Source: Bacteroidales bacterium
GTDB lineage: Bacteria; Bacteroidota; Bacteroidia; Bacteroidales; P3
Reading direction: 5' to 3'
DNA length: 64,000 nt
Assembly: GCA_016280915.1 (NCBI GenBank)
Contig: JAEEHQ010000003.1
Location: 1 to 64,000, forward strand
Within the stretch, counting starts at the first letter, position 1. Every line of letters begins with the position of its first letter. A program made the position numbers and the translations under genes. A model generated the notes under the pieces. The model was not told where the DNA came from. It made no database searches and saw nothing but the letters and a program-made list of their open reading frames with translations. Below, in pieces: positions 9,162-16,182 of this stretch.

Positions 9162-9932
9162 TTATTTCAGTTCTTCGGGCGCAATGGTCACAACGGCTTC
9201 TTTGCCGCTTGAGGTGCCCGTGTAGAAGTAGCGTAAGCCACGGTTGGTGGCTTTGAGGGTCTCCATCATCTTGACGAAGGATGGGTCGGTACTCGAGGTG
9301 AGCATCTCCACCATGGCCTCATGGTTTTCGTCGATGCTTTGCTGCATCTCGTTCAGGTCCAGTTGGTCTTCATCGCAGTCGATGTAGTAGGTGTAGTACA
9401 TCGAGTCTAAGTCGATGTTGGTGCACACCATGCCGTCGCCATAGCCGTAGGTGATGGGCAGCTGCATGCGGGCCGACGCAACGGCCGACTGGAGGTAGCT
9501 TTCGGGGTCACCGTTGGCTTCGGGCATATTGGCTTTGAGCTCTTCGCAGGTGAATTGGAGCGTAAAGGATTCGCCATTTTCAATGCTGAAGACCACATCC
9601 AGGCCTGCATCGGCCTCGACGATGGCCTCAAGCAGTTGCCGGAAAGACTCATCGGAGTTGTTGCGATAGTTGTCCAGCATGAATTGGTGGAAAGCTTCCT
9701 GGTTGTTCTTGAAGTTGTTGAGGTTGTCTAATCCCACGATGGTGTAGTAGAAAGTAACCTTGTCGCTCTTATAATCGGCCTTGTCCATCTGTCCGATGGA
9801 CCCAAGCGGGATAGGACATTCGGTATTCAACTGGGCAATTAATTTCTTCAGCTCGCTTTTTTCGTTGTTGCAGCTGGCGAGGCCCAACAGAATTAGGCAG
9901 AAAAGGGTGAGGAGGGAAAGTGTTTTCTTCAT
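9162..9932 (-). CDS. Uncharacterised lipoprotein
   Basis: A 256-residue protein with a type II signal peptide; the lipobox 'LASC' puts the lipidated cysteine at residue 21. The rest is hydrophilic, acidic and without a motif I recognise. Its ATG overlaps the dihydroorotase stop in an ATGA arrangement, so translation is probably coupled to pyrC, and it precedes the PepSY-like gene. An envelope location follows from the lipobox; the biochemical role cannot be assigned. Confidence 0.8.
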   Translation of the reverse strand: MKKTLSLLTLFCLILLGLASCNNEKSELKKLIAQLNTECPIPLGSIGQMDKADYKSDKVTFYYTIVGLDNLNNFKNNQEAFHQFMLDNYRNNSDESFRQLLEAIVEADAGLDVVFSIENGESFTLQFTCEELKANMPEANGDPESYLQSAVASARMQLPITYGYGDGMVCTNIDLDSMYYTYYIDCDEDQLDLNEMQQSIDENHEAMVEMLTSSTDPSFVKMMETLKATNRGLRYFYTGTSSGKEAVVTIAPEELK

Positions 9933-11269
9933 TTGTCGAATTGCAATTGCATGGCTGTGCTTTGTCCGGCAGGCATACCGTTGAGGAATACCTGCTTAAT
10001 ACGCGTATGGAAGATTTGGCCCTCCAGCGGGCTCCAGCCACATTTATAATAAAGGTTTTCTTTTGTCACGTGTGTCTCACCCGGCTCTACGATGGTGATG
10101 TCGGCCATGTATCCTGCACGCAGGAAGCCACGTTTCTGGATGCCGAAGATGGTGGCGGGATTGTGGCACATCTTGGCCACGATGAGGGGCAACCACTCGT
10201 TCAGCACCTCGGCATGGTCGTCGCGCTGGGTGGCGGCAGGGTTGAAAAAGCCTTCCAGCATCAGCTGTAGCGAATGTTGGATGCTGGGAATGCCGCCGGG
10301 AGCCTCAAAATAGCGTTTCTGCTTGCTCTCCCAGGTGTGGGGGGCATGGTCGGTGGCGATGGTGTCGATGAGGCCGTCCACCAGTCCGCCCCAAAGGCCG
10401 ATGCGGTCGTCGCTGCTCTTGATGGCGGGATTGCATTTGATGAGATTGCCATACTGGGCGTAGTCGCGGTCGTCAAACCACAGGTGGTTGGGCGTAACCT
10501 CGGCGGTGATGTTTTTTTCGCTGAGCTCCTGATTGCTGAAGAGCGAAAGTTCGGTGGCCGTGCTCACATGTGCCACATGCAGTCGGGTGCCATATTTGCG
10601 GGCGCGCTCAACAGCTTTGTATGTCGACACAAAGCAGGCCTCGGTGTTGCGTATCTTGGGGTGGAGGTCGGCCGTTTCCTTATCGGTGCCGGCAAACTCC
10701 ATCTTGTAGTTGCGCAGGTTGGCTTGGATGATGTCCTCGCTCTCGCAATGTGCCACAATCAGTTTCTTGCTCTCTTTGAAAAGCAGGTCGAGGGCTTGCG
10801 GGTTGTTCACCAGCATGTTGCCCGTACTGCTGCCCAAAAAGAGCTTGATGGCTGCATAGCGGTCGGTGGGTATCTCCAAGAGGTCGCGGATGTTGTCGTT
10901 GGTGGCACCCAGCATAAAACCGTAGTTGACAAGGCTTTTGCGCTCGGCTATCTGCTCTTTGGCCTGCAGGGTTTCCAACGAAGTGGTCTGGGGGTTGGTG
11001 TTGGGCATGTCGATGACCGAAGTTACACCCCCTGCCAAGGCAGCACGACTCTCGGTGGCAAAATCGGCCTTCTCTGGGAACCCCGGGTCACGAAAATGGA
11101 CGTGGGTGTCGATGATGCCTGGCATCACATAACACCCCTTGGCATCGAAATACTGAGGATTCCTCAGGCTTGCGCCCTCCTCCACCAGCTTGCCGTCGTG
11201 GATATAGAGGTCGCGCTGTTCCAGTTTCCCCTCGTTGACAACGGTGCCGTTCTTGATGATATAGTTCAT
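9929..11269 (-). CDS. pyrC: Dihydroorotase
   Basis: About 446 residues. The metal-binding 'DTHVHFRDPG' near residue 43, 'HCESED', 'HVSTATE' and 'TDHAPHTWE' identify a class I-type dihydroorotase of the amidohydrolase superfamily, which cyclises carbamoyl-aspartate in pyrimidine synthesis. The track start at 11317 lies inside the upstream gene; the ATG at 11269, one base after the WG-repeat gene's stop, fits the family start 'MNYIIKNGTVVNEG'. It sits between a WG-repeat gene and a lipoprotein gene rather than with other pyr genes. Confidence 0.92.
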   Translation of the reverse strand: MNYIIKNGTVVNEGKLEQRDLYIHDGKLVEEGASLRNPQYFDAKGCYVMPGIIDTHVHFRDPGFPEKADFATESRAALAGGVTSVIDMPNTNPQTTSLETLQAKEQIAERKSLVNYGFMLGATNDNIRDLLEIPTDRYAAIKLFLGSSTGNMLVNNPQALDLLFKESKKLIVAHCESEDIIQANLRNYKMEFAGTDKETADLHPKIRNTEACFVSTYKAVERARKYGTRLHVAHVSTATELSLFSNQELSEKNITAEVTPNHLWFDDRDYAQYGNLIKCNPAIKSSDDRIGLWGGLVDGLIDTIATDHAPHTWESKQKRYFEAPGGIPSIQHSLQLMLEGFFNPAATQRDDHAEVLNEWLPLIVAKMCHNPATIFGIQKRGFLRAGYMADITIVEPGETHVTKENLYYKCGWSPLEGQIFHTRIKQVFLNGMPAGQSTAMQLQFDK

Positions 11270-11270
11270 G

Positions 11271-12647
11271 TTAGAATTTCTTCTTGTTGCCCCAGTTGCG
11301 TGCAGCAATATAGGCATCAGCCGAGTTGTTGTAGATGGGTTTTACCACAAACTGTCCCGTGTGGTCGATACAGCCCCAACGGCCTTCCTGTTTGGCAGGA
11401 GCCACACGGTTGTTCCATCGGTTGATGAAGGGTTTGGCATCCTCCAGGCGTGGCAGGATGACCCACTCGCCCTCAAAGTCAACATAGCCCCAGTGGCCGG
11501 TGCCTTCTTCCTGTATGGGCCATAGCCAGTGGCCAAGTTCGGCCTCCTCAATACCCTTCTCGTTGTCGTCCCACTCTTTGCCGGCCTTGGCAGCCTCGCT
11601 CGAGAGGATAAAGACAGGTTTGCTCAGCAGTCTGCCGTCCTCGTGTATGCTTGCCCAAAGGCCATTCTCGCATTTTGCTGTGGCAAAGAGTCCGGTGTCG
11701 TTGGGGAAGTTGGAGACCTCCAGATAGATGGGCTGGATGGCCCAGCTGCCGTCGGGCTTCACCCAGCCCCACAGGTTGGTGTCGGTACGCATCTCGGGAA
11801 TGCGCCAGGCATCCATGTCGCGCCCATGCTCAATCTGCGAGAGTGCGTAAACGCAGTCGCTCTCCTTGCTGAAGATGAAGTCGCTGATGACGTTGCCGTT
11901 ACGGTCGATGTTGCCCCAACGGCCACCCTTGAGCGCTTGGGTGTAGATATAGTTGTGTTCGCCGGGGAACTGTCTGATCATTGAGTATTGGGGCTGGACA
12001 ACCCAGCGGCCCAAGTAGTTCACAATGCCCCATTGGTTCTCGTTCTTGGGATTGGTGACGGAGATACGCCAAGTGTCGTAGTGGCGACCCACTATCCATT
12101 GGTGGCCGGCCTCCTGTGCATCGCTCATGCTCTCAAAGATATTGTTGATAATCAGGATGCCTTTGGCATCGATGCAGCCCCAGCGGCCCTCCAGCTTCAC
12201 GGGGGCGAAGCTTATGGGGTCGGTGCCGTAGTATTTGCCGGCACCCTCGTATTCGGGTTCATATTTCCACTGACCGTAGTAGTTGACGAAACCCCATTTG
12301 TGGGTGGCTGGGTTCTCGGCAGGATAAATCCACTTACCGGGCTCTTCGGCGCTGTACCAATGGTCGCCGGCCTCCTGTGCCTCTTCCTGCGTGAGGAAGA
12401 TGTTGCGCACAATCATGTTGCCACGGTCGTCAATGCAGCCCCAGCGGCCGTCGTATTTCACCACTGCAAATTTTCTTTCTTGATGTTGGAAAGCAAAGGC
12501 CACCTGGTATTTGGGAGCTATCTGCCAGATGCCGTTACTGTTTTTGTAGCCATAGAGCATGTTGATGTCGTCGAAGGCCAACGTTTGTGCTAATGCGTTG
12601 CCAGTCAGCATGCAAAGGGTTGCGAGCAAAAAGATGTATTTCTTCAT
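11271..12647 (-). CDS. WG-repeat secreted protein
   Basis: About 458 residues with an N-terminal signal peptide ('LLATLCMLTGNALAQ'). It contains nine WG-type repeats of the form 'RWGCIDDRG' or 'WGFVNYYGQW', spread over the full length, with alternating 'GCID' and 'GxVxxxGxW' versions. Such repeats form a beta-rich solenoid or propeller; the function is unknown. Start chosen at 12647 (MKKYIFLL) rather than 12671, because it gives a normal signal peptide. It is the first gene of a tight four-gene minus-strand run: WG protein, pyrC, lipoprotein, PepSY-like. Confidence 0.85.
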   Translation of the reverse strand: MKKYIFLLATLCMLTGNALAQTLAFDDINMLYGYKNSNGIWQIAPKYQVAFAFQHQERKFAVVKYDGRWGCIDDRGNMIVRNIFLTQEEAQEAGDHWYSAEEPGKWIYPAENPATHKWGFVNYYGQWKYEPEYEGAGKYYGTDPISFAPVKLEGRWGCIDAKGILIINNIFESMSDAQEAGHQWIVGRHYDTWRISVTNPKNENQWGIVNYLGRWVVQPQYSMIRQFPGEHNYIYTQALKGGRWGNIDRNGNVISDFIFSKESDCVYALSQIEHGRDMDAWRIPEMRTDTNLWGWVKPDGSWAIQPIYLEVSNFPNDTGLFATAKCENGLWASIHEDGRLLSKPVFILSSEAAKAGKEWDDNEKGIEEAELGHWLWPIQEEGTGHWGYVDFEGEWVILPRLEDAKPFINRWNNRVAPAKQEGRWGCIDHTGQFVVKPIYNNSADAYIAARNWGNKKKF

Positions 12648-12668
12648 AGTACAATAATTTCGAATTTG

Positions 12669-12676
12669 CAAAGATA
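12669..12676 (-). promoter_or_regulatory. -7 box upstream of the WG-repeat/pyrC run
   Basis: TATCTTTG on the minus strand, 22 bases before the chosen ATG of the WG-repeat gene. No clear TTG -33 element at the usual distance. Confidence 0.5.
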
Positions 12677-12924
12677 CAACTTTTTTTTGACTTTATATAT
12701 ATTTTTATTGTGGGTTGATTGGACTGGGTGGTGAGCTCCTGTTTTTTCCCTTTCAGGTTTTCTACAACTTAGTACATGCTTTGTTAAATTTATTGCACAC
12801 GGCCCTCTAAAACTATTTTGTCGCCCTCAGCCAATGCCGTTTTCATCATGTTGGAAACTATACAGTTGAATAATGTACTTTGTTAAAAGTGCAGTTGTTT
12901 TTCCACTTTTTCCAAAAAATACAG

Positions 12925-12932
12925 TATCTTTG
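12925..12932 (+). promoter_or_regulatory. -7 box upstream of the sensory hydrogenase cluster
   Basis: TATCTTTG matches the Bacteroidetes consensus and lies 30 bases before the 2Fe-2S protein start. A TTG is present further upstream (12895) but at 27 bases, longer than usual. The 250 bases between this box and the WG-repeat gene hold no gene. Confidence 0.55.
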
Positions 12933-12961
12933 CAAACTAAAACATACTACACATTTAGATT

Positions 12962-13261
12962 ATGATTATCAAAGTCTGCGTGGGCAGTTCCTGCCATCTG
13001 AAAGGTTCCTACGATGTGGTCGAGACCTTCAAATCTCTTTTGAAAAAATACAATGTCGAAGATAAAATAGAGCTTCAGGCCAGTTTTTGTCTGGGCAACT
13101 GCCTGCAGGGTGTCTCGGTTGCCGTTGAGGATTTTGGCGATGCACAAGTGCAGGAGAGTGAGCAGGTGAAGCGCACCGACCAAGGTCTGCTTCTTAGCTA
13201 CATGAATGGCCAGAATACCGAAAAAGTTTTTGTCGATACGATCCTCCCTTTGCTTAAATAA
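12962..13261 (+). CDS. Thioredoxin-like [2Fe-2S] ferredoxin domain protein
   Basis: A 99-residue protein of the NuoE/HydC-like thioredoxin-fold [2Fe-2S] type. The four cysteines fall in 'CVGSSCHLKG' near residues 6-11 and 'ASFCLGNCLQG' near 43-48, the usual C-x4-C / C-x3-C spacing. It probably carries electrons for or to the hydrogenase-like protein encoded 12 bases downstream; this partnership is inferred from position and from similar clusters in Clostridia. Distinct from the larger HydC at 18803-19285. Confidence 0.85.
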   Translation: MIIKVCVGSSCHLKGSYDVVETFKSLLKKYNVEDKIELQASFCLGNCLQGVSVAVEDFGDAQVQESEQVKRTDQGLLLSYMNGQNTEKVFVDTILPLLK

Positions 13262-13273
13262 AGAGGAATCAAG

Positions 13274-15013
13274 ATGTCATACTTGGAATTGAAGAAGGTG
13301 CAGTGCAAAGACTGTTACCTTTGTCTTCGTGAGTGCCCGGTAAAAGCCATCAGTTTTGCCGACCACCGTTCACAGATTATTGAAGATCGTTGTATACTTT
13401 GTGGCCGCTGCATGCATGTGTGTCCACAAGATGCCAAACTTGTTCATAGTGACCTCTCCAAGGTCCAGTCGATGCTTGCTTCTGGCAAGAAGTTGATTGC
13501 CAGTGTTGCCCCATCGTTTGTTTCGAACCTTGGATTGAGCAGTTTCGAGCCTTTGCGTCAGGCGCTGAAGGAGATTGGCTTCTACCATGCCGAGGAGACC
13601 GCCCGCGGTGCCGAATGGGTCACCCACGAATATGCGCGGATTTTGGAGTCGGGCACGATGAGAAATTTCATCACCACAGCCTGCCCCTCTGCCTGCCGAC
13701 TTGTGCAGGAGTATTTCCCCGAGGCGTTGCCTTATCTTGCCCCTGTGGCTTCTCCCATGGTGGCGCATGCACGCATTCTGCTGCATGAAAATCCCGATGC
13801 TGAAATTGTCTTCATAGGTCCCTGTCTTGCCAAACATCGCGAAGCTGCTGAGTCCGGTGTGGTTTCGGCTGTCCTTTCTTTTGACGAGATTGCCAGGATT
13901 ATCAACCTGAAAGAGAATCAAAACGAGGAGGTTCAGCCCGTCTTCGCCCTCAACCATGGCATTTCGATGGGCGCCCCTGCCGATGTGGCCTGCAGGGCCA
14001 AGGGCTATCCGGTGACCGACGGCATCATCCATTCCTTCGGCCAGTTGCCCAAGGGCTATCATTACATGTCTGTTGATGGCCCCAAGCGTGCCATGGAGGT
14101 GTTGGAGAATATAGACAACTACGAGGGTGTCTTCATCGAGATTAATATCTGTCCCAATGGCTGCATCAACGGTCCTTTCAGTTTGTTGCCCAAGGGCGGC
14201 ACCACCAAGGCTAAGCTGGAGATGCAGCAATATCTCATGCAGGGCGGGCGCAGCTATGCCCCCATCCAGCCAGGAGAAGACTCGCCGGTGGACCTCTCGT
14301 ATGAGTTCCCGCGGGTGCTCAATCGCAGTCGCAAAGCTACTGACAAAGAAATAGAAGAGGTGTTGCGTCGCACTGGAAAGGTCTCGCCCGAGGACGAATT
14401 GAATTGTGGCTCCTGTGGCTATCGCAGCTGCCGTGCCAAGGCATGGGCAGTCCTGAATGGTTATGCCGACATTGAGATGTGCTTGCCTTATATGCGCAAA
14501 AAGGCCGAGTCGATGGCTTTCGACATCGTTCACAACAGTCCCGAGGGTATACTGTTGGTGGATGGCGACCTCAATGTGGTGGATGCTAATGCCACCGCCA
14601 TGGAGATGCTCGACATGCCGGGCGACACCATGAATTTCCAGCCTCGTCCACTCAAAGACTTCATGCCCCCATTAGATTTCTATCTTGCCTACAGCCAGCA
14701 GAAGAACATGGAGGTGCATAAGCAGTTCATCATGAGCACCAAGCGCTATGTCGACATCACCATCTGCTATATGAAGGACCAGAATCTACTTTTTGGTCAG
14801 ATGAAGGATGTGACCGATGAGGTGAGCTATGAGAAGAAACTCGACCGTATGCGCAATGAAACCATCGATACTACCGACCAGGTGATTATGAAGCAGATGC
14901 GTGTGGCTCAGGAGATTGCATCCCTTTTGGGTGAGACAACGGCCGAGACCAAGGTGGCTTTGCTCAACCTTAAAAAGATTCTGCGTCAGGAAGAAGAGAA
15001 AAAGGAGGAATAG
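13274..15013 (+). CDS. Putative sensory [FeFe]-hydrogenase with PAS domain (HydS-like)
   Basis: A 579-residue multidomain protein. Order: two [4Fe-4S] ferredoxin motifs ('CKDCYLCLRECP', 'CILCGRCMHVCP'); an H-cluster-type domain to about residue 340; an Fe-S domain 'CGSCGYRSCRAKA' near 377; a PAS domain about 415-520; a short charged C-terminal helix. The H-cluster ligands appear kept: Cys137 ('TTACPSA'), Cys184 ('GPCLAKHRE'), Cys293 and Cys297 ('CPNGCING'). The proton-relay cysteine found just before the first ligand in catalytic enzymes is Ala136, as reported for sensory-type HydS proteins. Low turnover and a sensing role are therefore inferred. It abuts the phosphatase gene (stop TAG directly followed by ATG). 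Confidence 0.85.
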   Translation: MSYLELKKVQCKDCYLCLRECPVKAISFADHRSQIIEDRCILCGRCMHVCPQDAKLVHSDLSKVQSMLASGKKLIASVAPSFVSNLGLSSFEPLRQALKEIGFYHAEETARGAEWVTHEYARILESGTMRNFITTACPSACRLVQEYFPEALPYLAPVASPMVAHARILLHENPDAEIVFIGPCLAKHREAAESGVVSAVLSFDEIARIINLKENQNEEVQPVFALNHGISMGAPADVACRAKGYPVTDGIIHSFGQLPKGYHYMSVDGPKRAMEVLENIDNYEGVFIEINICPNGCINGPFSLLPKGGTTKAKLEMQQYLMQGGRSYAPIQPGEDSPVDLSYEFPRVLNRSRKATDKEIEEVLRRTGKVSPEDELNCGSCGYRSCRAKAWAVLNGYADIEMCLPYMRKKAESMAFDIVHNSPEGILLVDGDLNVVDANATAMEMLDMPGDTMNFQPRPLKDFMPPLDFYLAYSQQKNMEVHKQFIMSTKRYVDITICYMKDQNLLFGQMKDVTDEVSYEKKLDRMRNETIDTTDQVIMKQMRVAQEIASLLGETTAETKVALLNLKKILRQEEEKKEE

Positions 15014-16174
15014 ATGGAACTGTGTCTTGAAACGGGCTACACCTCACTCAACCATATTGGGGAGGAACTGTGCGGCGACCATGTCGAGAGTAGCGTCAAT
15101 GGACAGTACACCACATTGGTGCTGGCCGACGGTTTGGGCAGCGGTGTGAAGGCAAGCATCCTTTCCACCCTTACCTCCAAGATTCTTTGCACGATGGTCT
15201 CCAACGAGATAGACATCAACGAATGTGTTGCCACCATCATCAAGACCCTTCCGGTATGCAAGGAACGCGGGGTGGCCTATTCCACCTTCTCCGTCATTCA
15301 TGTCAACAGGCAGGGGCACGGTTATCTGTTCGAGTTCGACAATCCCGAGGCCATCTACTATCACCATGGCAAGGCCATGGACTTTGAGCGCGAAGAGTTG
15401 GATGTATGCGGCAATGCGGTCTTTAAAAGCGAGTTGAACTTGGAGGACGGTGATATTGTGATGGTGATGAGCGATGGCACCGTGCATGCCGGCATCGGCA
15501 TGATTCTTAATTTTGGTTGGCCCAGACAGAAAATCATGGAGTATCTTGACCATCATCTCGACGACCAGATGTCGGCGCGAGCGGCAGCCTGTGTGTTGGC
15601 ATCGGCCTGCAACGAGATTTACGAAGGTCAGCCCAGCGATGACACCACCGTGGCGGCCGTGCGTATACGTCAACGGTTGGACGTGAATGTGATGGTGGGC
15701 CCGCCGGTCAACAAAGAGCAAGACCAGGAGCATGTGGAGCGTTTCCTCGAGGGTTCGGGATTGAAGGTGGTTTGCGGCGGAACCAGTTCTAATATTGTGG
15801 CCCGCTATCTTCACAAACGCCTGAAACCTTCGCTGGAATACCCCGACCACGCAATCCCCCCCATTGCCTATATCGACGGTATCGACTTGGTTACAGAAGG
15901 TGTGATTACCTTGCGCAGACTTCTGGAACTGTCCGACAAATATGTCTCTATCTCCGACCTGACCCCCAAGTACTATGTGAAAGAAGATGGTGCCTCGCTG
16001 TTGGCAGAGATATTGTTTGAACGTTCCACCCATGTGCATTTCTTTGTAGGACAGAACGTCAACACTGCCCATACCGGACTCGAAATCGACACCACCATGA
16101 AGCTGAAACTGGTGGAACGTCTCGCAGCCAACCTCCGCCTGATGGGCAAAGAGGTGACCCTGCTCTACGATTAG
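15014..16174 (+). CDS. SpoIIE-family Ser/Thr phosphatase with extra C-terminal domain
   Basis: A 386-residue protein. The first ~215 residues are a PP2C/SpoIIE phosphatase: 'LVLADGLGSGVKAS' near residue 36, 'VMVMSDGTVHAG' near 149 and 'QPSDDTTVAAVRI' near 206 supply the metal-binding aspartates. The last ~170 residues contain 'VCGGTSSNIVARYL' and have no function I can name. It starts immediately after the PAS-hydrogenase stop, so the pair is translated as a unit. The simplest reading is that hydrogenase redox state, through PAS, controls the phosphatase, but no anti-sigma or STAS partner is encoded nearby. Confidence 0.85.
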   Translation: MELCLETGYTSLNHIGEELCGDHVESSVNGQYTTLVLADGLGSGVKASILSTLTSKILCTMVSNEIDINECVATIIKTLPVCKERGVAYSTFSVIHVNRQGHGYLFEFDNPEAIYYHHGKAMDFEREELDVCGNAVFKSELNLEDGDIVMVMSDGTVHAGIGMILNFGWPRQKIMEYLDHHLDDQMSARAAACVLASACNEIYEGQPSDDTTVAAVRIRQRLDVNVMVGPPVNKEQDQEHVERFLEGSGLKVVCGGTSSNIVARYLHKRLKPSLEYPDHAIPPIAYIDGIDLVTEGVITLRRLLELSDKYVSISDLTPKYYVKEDGASLLAEILFERSTHVHFFVGQNVNTAHTGLEIDTTMKLKLVERLAANLRLMGKEVTLLYD

Positions 16175-16182
16175 ACCCGGCG

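Noticed and set aside
10274-11425. 383-aa plus-strand ORF opposite pyrC
   Set aside because: Antisense to pyrC, with no domain or start signal.
12690-12890. Possible small RNA or riboswitch before the sensory hydrogenase cluster
   Set aside because: No stable stems or known aptamer pattern could be seen by eye.
13370-14533. 387-aa minus-strand ORF opposite the HydS-like gene
   Set aside because: Shadow of a gene with clear Fe-S motifs on the other strand.
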